Shown here: positions 1 to 5,367 of the stretch, piece after piece
How positions within the stretch are numbered: position 1 is the stretch's first letter
How the letters are laid out: every line of letters starts with the position of its first letter
Made by a program: the position numbers and the translations under genes
Notes under the pieces: model-generated
The model's database searches: none
What the model was told of the DNA's origin: nothing
What the model saw: only the letters and a program-made list of their open reading frames with translations
DNA from: Desulfuromusa sp.
Lineage (GTDB): Bacteria > Desulfobacterota > Desulfuromonadia > Desulfuromonadales > Geopsychrobacteraceae
Assembly (NCBI GenBank): GCA_029934755.1
Contig: JAOZLQ010000147.1
Span: 1 to 5,686 of the forward strand
Direction: 5' to 3'
Length of the DNA stretch: 5,686 nucleotides

Positions 1-1
1 A

Positions 2-781
2 ATCCATTGCCGTATCGGACAAGAGGTAAAAGAGTCAAAAAAAATCACCTTTTACAGTGCAAGAGAAAAAGAATTTCAACTGGTAAAGGGTGCCACGTAC
101 GACAAAATTTTTTCTTCTTTTAGCAAGTCGGACAGTATGTTGCTTACGTTAGACGAAGCTGCCTGCGTCAACCATCTTCTAGAACGCATCATTGCAAAAG
201 AACATGCCAAGCATTCAATAGCGATAATTCAAGAAAAAACTGGTGATGATGCCATAGAAATTTTGCAAGATCTCAACAACAAGTTCCTCCATCGTCACCA
301 GTTTTACTGGTCCTCATTCTACAAACTTTTTTTCTATCATCTTGTTTTAATAGCGCTACCGGCTATTGTTTACTATTACTTGATAAAAGCAGATACCAGC
401 ATAAACATGCTGTCAACCATTGTTGTCTACGGCGTTCTGTCTAGTTCGATTTTTCTGTTCATTTGGTTCTATTCACTTAAAAAAACAGATAAATATCTTG
501 ACGATGAAGAACATAGAATGAAACTGGTTCTTGAGCGAATACGGGAAATATATTGTGCAAAATATGGAGTAAATCTTTACCCCGGCGACAAAAGGTTACT
601 GAGTTGTGAAGAAATATTCGAAAAATTTGAAATGAATAAATTTTCATCACAAAACAAAGGGATCGGCTCCGACTATATGTTCAATAACTTTGAAAGAACC
701 TGTCGTATTGGAAGTCTCCTATCTTTTCTTTATTTCATCTGGTTGGTATTTTGGTATTTTGTTAACAAATCTACAGGCTGA
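2..781 (+). CDS. Hypothetical multi-pass membrane protein, 5' end outside the window
   Basis: I do not recognise this protein. The reading frame is open from the left edge to the TGA at 779-781 (259 visible residues). The first ATG in it, at 137, has no Shine-Dalgarno sequence, so the true start most likely lies upstream of the window. The N-terminal visible part is hydrophilic and mostly helical-looking, including EAACVNHLLERIIAKEHAKH. Three hydrophobic segments follow, near visible residues 106-128, 136-158 and 236-255. The first two form a hairpin. A charged loop of about 75 residues (LKKTDKYLDDEEHR and onward) separates them from the last helix, which ends almost at the C-terminus. The gene is visibly richer in A and T than the genes after 970, and has many AAA, TTT and ATA-type codons, which may indicate acquired DNA. 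No catalytic motif was seen. An inner-membrane location is inferred from the helices; function is unknown. Confidence 0.7.
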   Translation: MHCRIGQEVKESKKITFYSAREKEFQLVKGATYDKIFSSFSKSDSMLLTLDEAACVNHLLERIIAKEHAKHSIAIIQEKTGDDAIEILQDLNNKFLHRHQFYWSSFYKLFFYHLVLIALPAIVYYYLIKADTSINMLSTIVVYGVLSSSIFLFIWFYSLKKTDKYLDDEEHRMKLVLERIREIYCAKYGVNLYPGDKRLLSCEEIFEKFEMNKFSSQNKGIGSDYMFNNFERTCRIGSLLSFLYFIWLVFWYFVNKSTG

Positions 782-892
782 CCTAAACTGTTTTCTGACT
801 TCATTGATGAGATTTGTTCAAATATTGCCCTGTCCATTCCCTCTCTACCACACAGTAGAAAAATATAGCATAAATAGCATTGCACCAAGATC

Positions 893-930
893 TTTGATAG
901 AATCATACATCATGTCTGCACTCTATCGAA
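893..930 (+). promoter_or_regulatory. Weak inverted repeat upstream of the peroxiredoxin gene
   Basis: Bases 893-901 can pair with 922-930 (core GATAGA/TCTATC, one G-U pair) around a 20-base loop. It lies 40-77 bases before the peroxiredoxin start, so it could be an operator half-site pair or a 5' leader hairpin. A short direct repeat, ATAGCAT at 865-871 and 874-880, lies just before it. No convincing -35/-10 pair was found in 782-969, and the repeat does not match an OxyR or PerR site that I can recognise. This may be chance. Confidence 0.2.
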
Positions 931-950
931 TAACTAACAATCCATAAACC

Positions 951-964
951 AAAGGAGAAAGGAG
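951..964 (+). promoter_or_regulatory. Tandem Shine-Dalgarno sequence for the selenoprotein gene
   Basis: The motif AAAGGAG occurs twice back to back (951-957 and 958-964). The second copy is 5 bases from the ATG at 970, which is good spacing. It fixes 970 as a real start and suggests a strongly translated message. Two adjacent ribosome-binding cores before one start is uncommon. Confidence 0.75.
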
Positions 965-969
965 TTTGC

Positions 970-1701
970 ATGAGTGAAGATCAAGAAGCCGGCTGTGTCA
1001 GACCGACTGCAGCTTCGGCTGTCGTAGCTGGTGAAGAGTCCGATGCTCAAGAAAACATTTCATCTACTGCTATAAAAAAGGAGCAAGCTATGGTTCATGT
1101 AGGACAAAAAGCACCAGATTTTACCGCTCCCGGTTACCATCAGGGAACCTTTGTTAACGATGTAAAGCTTTCCGATCACTTAGGGAAATGGGTGGTTCTG
1201 TGTTTCTATCCCGGTGATTTCACCTTCGTTTGATCAACCGAGCTCTCGGCAGTTGCCGAGAAATACCCCAAGTTTCAAGAACTAGGTGTTGAATTACTTT
1301 CAGTGAGTATCGACAGCATGTTCACCCATAAAATCTGGAACGATCAAGAACTCTCAAAAATGGTTGATGGTGGAGTTCCTTTCCCAATGCTATCTGATGC
1401 AGGTGGTGAGATAGGTAAACTCTACGGCGTATTTGATGAAGCAGCCAAAGTTGAAAATCGGGGACGCTTTATTATTGACCCTGATGGCGTCATCCAGGGA
1501 TATGAAGTCCTGACTCCTCCAGTAGGTCGCAATGTCAATGAAACTCTTCGTCAAATTCAAGCTTTCCAGCTGGTGCGTAACACTCAGGGTGCCGAAGCGA
1601 CACCTTCGGGTTGGAGACCTGGAAAGAAAACTCTGAAACCAGGCATTGATCTTGTTGGCAACGTTTGGAAAGAGTGGCAAGTCAGTATGGCAGACGATTA
1701 A
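970..1701 (+). CDS. prxU: Selenocysteine-containing peroxiredoxin (AhpC/Prx1-like, PrxU type), TGA at codon 88 read as Sec
   Basis: This enzyme reduces hydrogen peroxide and organic hydroperoxides in the cytoplasm, using a catalytic Sec in place of the peroxidatic cysteine. The frame runs 970-1701 (243 residues) with one in-frame TGA at 1231-1233. Before it the protein reads WVVLCFYPGDFTFV; after it, STELSAVAEKYPKF. This aligns U88 with the catalytic cysteine of the peroxiredoxin PxxxTxxC motif (P81, T85, U88), with E91 following. SVSIDSMFTHKIW (111-123) and the catalytic Arg, probably R164 in NRGRFIIDP, are also in place. The C-terminal GWRPGKKTLKPG is typical of AhpC/Prx1, but the VCP resolving cysteine is replaced (EATPSGW, T211). 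Only C9 and C78 remain as cysteines, so it looks like a 1-Sec enzyme. The peroxiredoxin fold begins near residue 41; residues 1-40 are a polar extension containing GCVRP. An intrinsic terminator follows directly. The family call is firm; the symbol follows known PrxU selenoproteins. The electron donor is unknown. Confidence 0.93.
1078..1092 (+). promoter_or_regulatory. Internal ribosome-binding site and possible second start (ATG 1090)
   Basis: AAGGAG at 1078-1083 lies 6 bases before an in-frame ATG at 1090-1092, which is near-ideal geometry. Starting here gives a 203-residue protein, MVHVGQKAPDF and onward, which is where ordinary peroxiredoxins begin. The upstream start at 970 is equally well supported, so either two forms are made or one site is incidental. 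The SD bases also encode the extension's Lys-Lys-Glu, so they may be there by chance of coding. Confidence 0.4.
1231..1233 (+). other. In-frame TGA recoded as selenocysteine (codon 88)
   Basis: The TGA sits exactly where peroxiredoxins carry the peroxidatic cysteine (TFV-C-PTE; here TFV-U-STE). The same frame stays open and homologous for 155 further residues on the far side, and a SECIS-like hairpin follows. A nonsense mutation falling by chance on this single codon, with that hairpin behind it, is much less likely. Confidence 0.93.
1244..1261 (+). promoter_or_regulatory. Bacterial SECIS element (selenocysteine insertion hairpin)
   Basis: Bases 1244-1250 (TCTCGGC) pair perfectly with 1255-1261 (GCCGAGA) around the four-base loop AGTT (1251-1254). 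The stem begins 10 bases after the TGA. The loop G (1252) is the second loop base, is followed by U, and has 18 bases between it and the TGA. This fits the known bacterial rules: a short stem, a small apical loop with a G in its first two positions, and a G about 16-37 bases past the UGA. SelB carrying Sec-tRNA would bind here. The hairpin lies within the coding sequence and encodes part of STELSAVAEK. Confidence 0.85.
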
Positions 1702-1720
1702 TATCTACCTGAAGTTAATC

Positions 1721-1765
1721 CATCAAAAAGGCCTCGACTCGCTAAGAATCGGGGCCTTTTTGATG
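1721..1765 (+). terminator. Strong intrinsic terminator after the peroxiredoxin gene
   Basis: A perfect 13-base inverted repeat (CATCAAAAAGGCC at 1721-1733, complement at 1753-1765) extends inward by four more pairs, one of them G-U, leaving an 11-base loop. The GC-rich core is flanked by an A run on the left and a T run (1757-1761) on the right, so it can act in both directions. It begins 19 bases after the stop at 1701 and isolates the selenoprotein gene from the next gene. Confidence 0.88.
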
Positions 1766-1913
1766 GAGAGAATATCTTTTATAAAGAGAAAGGTGTACTA
1801 TGATGAATTGGCACGCAAGTACATCAATTACCGAGCCTGCCCTGTAGATTCCGGTATTCTCCCTGGTTTTTATTGGCGGTATCTTGGCGAACCCCAAGCT
1901 AGGGAGTAGCATT

Positions 1914-2318
1914 ATGCAAAGCACCACACTTTCGATAGGCGACCCTATTGAAGCCCGCTGCACTAAATGTCGCAAAAACACCGATCACATCATCATCACT
2001 ATCGCTGAAGAAGCCCCCGTGAAAGTGCAATGCAATGCCTGCTCTCGTCAGCACAAATACCGGCCACCCACTGTGGCAAAAAAACCAGCCGTCCGCCAAG
2101 CGGCTAAGCCCAAAGACGCTGATCGCAAAGAGTGGGAACTCCTGCAACCAACCATGGACAGCTCAAAAGCAAAAACTTACTCCATGACGGAGAGTTACAA
2201 ACTCAATGCCCTGATTAACCACCCTACATTTGGTCTCGGTATTGTACAGCGCATAGTCGGCTCGCAAAAAGTTGAGATTCTCTTTGAGGACGGCAAAAAG
2301 ATCATGCGCTGTCAATAA
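1914..2318 (+). CDS. Zinc-ribbon protein with C-terminal Tudor/SH3-like NHPTFG module
   Basis: This is a 134-residue soluble protein without a named function. The N-terminal part has two CxxC pairs (C16/C19 and C40/C43) 20 residues apart, the spacing of a zinc ribbon of the nucleic-acid-binding type. A basic, Ala/Lys/Pro-rich linker follows (about 50-72). The C-terminal 40 residues read NHPTFGLGIVQRIVGSQKVE then ILFEDGKKIMRC. This pattern (H-x-x-FG-x-G-x-V, then V-x-F-x-x-G-x-K) recalls the small Tudor-like domain at the end of UvrD/PcrA helicases. I recall similar small proteins in Geobacter-type bacteria, but cannot confirm this by search. A role in binding nucleic acid or RNA polymerase is inference. 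The start at 1914 is chosen because AGGGAG (1901-1906) lies 7 bases ahead; a TTG at 1884 in the same frame has no such site. The gene lies downstream of a terminator and converges on the hydrolase gene, so it is probably transcribed alone. Confidence 0.82.
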   Translation: MQSTTLSIGDPIEARCTKCRKNTDHIIITIAEEAPVKVQCNACSRQHKYRPPTVAKKPAVRQAAKPKDADRKEWELLQPTMDSSKAKTYSMTESYKLNALINHPTFGLGIVQRIVGSQKVEILFEDGKKIMRCQ

Positions 2319-2380
2319 AATTTAAGTAATTTACAGACGCCAAACAAAGAGATGGGTGAATTGAAAACCGTATAGATTAT

Positions 2381-3169
2381 TTAGTAACCAGACTTTTTCT
2401 CTGGTCGATAAAGCTTGATAGCATTTGCATAAAAAACTTTTTGTGCTATTTCCTCACCTAAAGCATCAATAACCGTAAAATAATCAATGTCGGAATAGGC
2501 CCGTGGTGCTCTTGTTGATGGGAGATCAGTCCCAAAAATAAGAGCATGAGGGTTAATTGAAACGATTTTCTGCATTGCTGACTTCGCAGCAAAATCGATC
2601 CTGCCAAACCCTGTGGCTTTGACACAGACCCCCTGTTCAACAAGTGAGAGTAGACTGGAGAAACCTGCCTCAGACAAACCAAGGTGGTCAATACAGACAG
2701 AAGGCAGGCTAATCAAAGTATTATGCAATTCGGGTAAGTCCGTTGAGTCCACATACAACTCAGTGTGCCAACCAACGGTCTCATAAACCCGCTTAGCAAA
2801 ATCTTCAAGCCCTTCAATACCCGCAGAACCACCCCGCTTTAAATTGAACCGTACTGCCCTTACCCCTGCGTTGTTTAAACTAATCAATTTTTCATCTGTA
2901 ACCGTCGTTGGCAGCTGCGTGACACCAACAAAGGTGGGACCAAGCACCTTGAGTGCGGAGAGAAGGGAATTCTGATCAAATGCTTGAAATGACCCTGAAA
3001 CGATAGCACCACCAGCAATGTCGTAGTCTTTGGTTCTCACCTGATAGTCTATTGCTGAGAAATTATTAGGCAGGTATCCCTGGTTTGCTACGAGAGGGAA
3101 TCCTTTGTCGATAATATGAAAATGGCTATCGAAGAGTTTGAATCCACTTAGTTTCTTCATAATCCCCAT
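2381..3169 (-). CDS. Amidohydrolase-2 family metal-dependent hydrolase (TIM barrel, LigI-like)
   Basis: This is a 262-residue cytoplasmic hydrolase of the amidohydrolase superfamily. Members cleave C-N, C-O or C-C bonds with a divalent metal in a TIM barrel. The metal-site motifs are in order: DSHFH (14-18, with H16 and H18) at the end of strand 1, GVRAVRFNL (102-110), WHTELYV (134-140), CIDHLG (159-164, H162) and FGTDLP (212-217, catalytic D215). It ends with the usual NAIKLYR. The pattern GFPLVANQGYLP near the start resembles 2-pyrone-4,6-dicarboxylate lactonase and related lactonases, but the substrate cannot be read from the sequence. No signal peptide was seen. The start at 3169 is the first ATG in the frame; a GGA about 13 bases ahead is a poor Shine-Dalgarno site, and ATG 3160 is an alternative. 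It stands alone on its strand and diverges from the exporter gene. No clear terminator lies in the 62 bases between it and the zinc-ribbon gene. Confidence 0.85.
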   Translation of the reverse strand: MGIMKKLSGFKLFDSHFHIIDKGFPLVANQGYLPNNFSAIDYQVRTKDYDIAGGAIVSGSFQAFDQNSLLSALKVLGPTFVGVTQLPTTVTDEKLISLNNAGVRAVRFNLKRGGSAGIEGLEDFAKRVYETVGWHTELYVDSTDLPELHNTLISLPSVCIDHLGLSEAGFSSLLSLVEQGVCVKATGFGRIDFAAKSAMQKIVSINPHALIFGTDLPSTRAPRAYSDIDYFTVIDALGEEIAQKVFYANAIKLYRPEKKSGY

Positions 3170-3198
3170 ACTGACTAGTTTTTCCTTTTATCACGATT

Positions 3199-3207
3199 AT
3201 TTTAGCA
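3199..3207 (-). promoter_or_regulatory. Possible extended -10 element for the hydrolase gene
   Basis: Read on the minus strand, 3207 to 3199 is TGCTAAAAT, matching the extended -10 form TGnTATAAT with one hexamer mismatch. It lies about 30 bases upstream of the hydrolase start. No good -35 hexamer precedes it at 17 bases, so only the extended -10 supports the call. Confidence 0.3.
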
Positions 3208-3286
3208 TCATTTCTCTTGTACAGCTGCCTATATTTCTGCTACAGCAAAGAACGATAATTTAACTTGACGCCCTAGGCAAACCGAA

Positions 3287-4447
3287 ATGCCCCTGCGAAA
3301 ATATTCAGAAATATTACCGATCATCTTTAACACCATCCTGGCCCTCTCGGTTCTCTACGCACCACAGCCTTTGTTACCTGTATTGAGTCAGGAATTTAGC
3401 GTTAGTCGGGAAGCAGCTGCAGCGCTGACTACCGTCACCTTTATTCCTCTCGCCTTAGCTCCACTGGCATACGGCTATCTGCTTGAAACTATCTCACCTG
3501 TCCGAGTGCTAAAAGTTGCTGTCCCACTACTGGCACTCACAGAACTGTTTTTTGCCGGCACATCCAGTTTTACACTGTTAATCACCATCCGACTGGTTCA
3601 GGGATTATTGATTCCTGCAATTTTGACCTCACTGATGACCTATCTATCGGAACGATCCTCGGCGGACACAATTCAGCGGACCATGGCCATCTATATTGCA
3701 GCGACAATCTTCGGCGGATTTATCGGGCGAGCAACTTCAGGTCTGATTTCTAATCTGTTTGGCTGGCGTTTCAGTTTTCTGATTCTTGCGATCACCCTCT
3801 GCATCGGTTTTTGGACCCTGTTCCGTTTGCCCGAAACAGGCAAGTTAAAAACCACCAGGCCACAACCAAAGGCAATTTTTGAGGTTTTACGCAAGCCTGC
3901 ATTCCTCCCCATTTACCTGAGCATTTTCTGTCTATTTTTTGTTTTTGCGGCAGTAATGAACTTTCTACCTTTCAGGCTGACCGAACTGAGTGACCAGGCA
4001 AATGAACTGCGCATCGGTTTGATGTATTCCGGCTACATGATGGGAATTGTCACCTCACTCGGTGCTCCCAGATTTATTTCCTGGGTCAATAGCGAGCTCA
4101 AAACTATCCGTATTGGTTTATTCTGCCTGGCATTAACCCTTATCGGACTGGCAGGAAACCAGATGGGATTGCTGTTCGGAATGATGTTCCTTTTTTGTGG
4201 AGCCATGTTTCTGGTTCACGCAACCGCATCAGGACTGATCAATCAATTGGCGGGAAGTGAACACCGCGGCCTGACCAACGGTCTCTATGTCGCCTTTTAT
4301 TATGCGGGGGGCAGTATCGGCTCATTTGCCCCGGGGATCATCTATCGATACTTCGGCTGGAACGGCTTTCTGATTACTTTGGCAATAATCTGCGGAATAG
4401 GTTATTTTTGTATCCACAAAGCACGACTCACTGCATACAACTCTTAA
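3287..4447 (+). CDS. MFS transporter, YnfM-like drug/sugar exporter family
   Basis: This is a 386-residue inner-membrane transporter with about 12 hydrophobic segments in two halves, split by a polar loop near residues 183-200 (LPETGKLKTTRPQPK). Proton-driven export of a small molecule is the usual role of the family; the substrate is unknown. Supporting signs are the opening ALSVLYAPQPLLPVLSQEFS, the TM2-TM3 loop GYLLETISPVRVLK (a degenerate motif A that lacks the usual Asp), TM5 followed by LFGWRFSFLI, and the second-half HRGLTNGLYVAFYYAGGSIG. These match the YnfM-type branch. Length is normal. The start at 3287 is the only ATG before TM1, with an in-frame stop at 3266-3268; its Shine-Dalgarno is weak (AGG at 3275-3277). 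A direct TACAGC repeat (3220, 3241) lies upstream, but no firm promoter does. It ends 14 bases before the S1-domain gene, so the two are probably co-transcribed. Confidence 0.88.
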   Translation: MPLRKYSEILPIIFNTILALSVLYAPQPLLPVLSQEFSVSREAAAALTTVTFIPLALAPLAYGYLLETISPVRVLKVAVPLLALTELFFAGTSSFTLLITIRLVQGLLIPAILTSLMTYLSERSSADTIQRTMAIYIAATIFGGFIGRATSGLISNLFGWRFSFLILAITLCIGFWTLFRLPETGKLKTTRPQPKAIFEVLRKPAFLPIYLSIFCLFFVFAAVMNFLPFRLTELSDQANELRIGLMYSGYMMGIVTSLGAPRFISWVNSELKTIRIGLFCLALTLIGLAGNQMGLLFGMMFLFCGAMFLVHATASGLINQLAGSEHRGLTNGLYVAFYYAGGSIGSFAPGIIYRYFGWNGFLITLAIICGIGYFCIHKARLTAYNS

Positions 4448-4461
4448 AACAAGGCTCGCTA

Positions 4462-5286
4462 ATGTTATTACCCGGCTACCGATATGAATTGAAGATCAAA
4501 AGTATCACCCCAAAAGGTATCTGGTTGAATGCGCAGGAAGAACAGGTTTTTCTCCCCCTGCGTGAATGTCCTGACGAAATCAACCAGGAAGATTCAATTG
4601 AAATTTTTCTCTATCTTGATCGCGACAACAAACAAAAAGTAACCACACGAATGCCACTGGCTCAGGTTGGAGAGTTCGCTCTGCTGAAAGTTCAAAGTAT
4701 CGGCCCACACGGTGCTTTTCTCGACTGGGGGCTGGAGAAGGATCTGCTCTCTCCCTATAGTGAACAGGCACAAAAAATGGAAGAAGGGCGACGCTATCTG
4801 GTTCATATTTGCCATGATCAGGAAAACCGGCCGATTGCCTCAAGCCGCCTTGAACGGTTTGTTGTAAAAGAGAATCGTGATCTCAGTGAAGGGGAAGAAG
4901 TCGAGCTATTGATCTGGGCCTTCACCGATCTGGGTGCCAAAGTGATCATCAATAATCGCTATGAAGCACTACTCTATAAAGATGAAGTTCCATCGGGACT
5001 CAAACGTGGAGAGCAGTACATCGGTTATGTACTGCGAATCCGTGCCGATCACAGAATTGATGTCACCCTGCGTCGTCCCGGTGCCGCAGGAGTCAAAGAT
5101 GCCAAAACTGTTATTCTGGACGCACTGAAAATCGATGGATTTCTCCCTTTGCATGATCAAAGCCCGCCGGAGTTGATCCGTGAACAACTGGGATTGAGTA
5201 AAAAGGTTTTTAAAAAGGCGATTGGCGGATTATATAAAGACGGTTTGGTTGAACTGGGAGAACAGGGGATAAAATTAATATCATAA
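4462..5286 (+). CDS. cvfB: CvfB/YitL-type S1-domain RNA-binding protein
   Basis: This is a 274-residue cytoplasmic protein, close to the family's normal length. It contains a tandem of S1/OB modules, about residues 5-63 (LKIKSITPKGIWLNAQEEQV), 66-131 (GEFALLKVQSIGPHGAFLDW) and 140-205 (EGEEVELLIWAFTDLGAKVI). A winged-helix-like C-terminus spans about 215-274 (LGLSKKVFKKAIGGLYKDGL). The S1-S1-S1-winged-helix order is that of CvfB, studied in Staphylococcus aureus as an RNA-binding regulator of virulence genes; homologues are widespread in non-pathogens, where the target RNAs are unknown. The start at 4462 is preceded by AAGG (4451-4454), 7 bases away. A TTG at 4408 in the same frame lies inside the exporter gene and is not needed. 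The 14-base gap after the exporter stop suggests one transcript. No strong terminator follows. Confidence 0.88.
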   Translation: MLLPGYRYELKIKSITPKGIWLNAQEEQVFLPLRECPDEINQEDSIEIFLYLDRDNKQKVTTRMPLAQVGEFALLKVQSIGPHGAFLDWGLEKDLLSPYSEQAQKMEEGRRYLVHICHDQENRPIASSRLERFVVKENRDLSEGEEVELLIWAFTDLGAKVIINNRYEALLYKDEVPSGLKRGEQYIGYVLRIRADHRIDVTLRRPGAAGVKDAKTVILDALKIDGFLPLHDQSPPELIREQLGLSKKVFKKAIGGLYKDGLVELGEQGIKLIS

Positions 5287-5367
5287 TCAGGCTTCGTATT
5301 TGTATAGTTAACGTGGACAGGACATTGATTTTCTCTCCAAATTGTTAACCTTTTAACGGAGGAAATA

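Noticed and set aside
690..947. 85-codon open frame overlapping the end of the membrane protein gene
   Set aside because: It has no Shine-Dalgarno site, overlaps a real gene, and its product has no recognisable composition or motif.
970..1233. Separate short gene ending at TGA 1231, with a second gene starting at GTG 1303
   Set aside because: Both halves are the same frame of one peroxiredoxin. The break falls on the catalytic codon and a SECIS hairpin follows, so I treat it as one selenoprotein rather than two genes or a pseudogene.
1807..1822. Possible sigma-54 promoter (TTGGCAC)
   Set aside because: The -24-like TGGCAC is present but there is no GC/TTGC at the required -12 spacing.
1646..1909. 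Open frame across the peroxiredoxin end, the terminator and the next gene's leader
   Set aside because: It reads through a strong terminator hairpin in a different frame, lacks a good start, and looks like no known protein.
2319..2380. Terminator between the convergent zinc-ribbon and hydrolase genes
   Set aside because: Only a short AT-only inverted repeat (AAATT/AATTT) is visible, without a GC-rich stem or T run, so no terminator is called.
4408..4461. Upstream TTG start for the S1-domain protein
   Set aside because: It would overlap the exporter gene by 40 bases, has no Shine-Dalgarno site, and the added residues are not like the S1 family. ATG 4462 has a good site.
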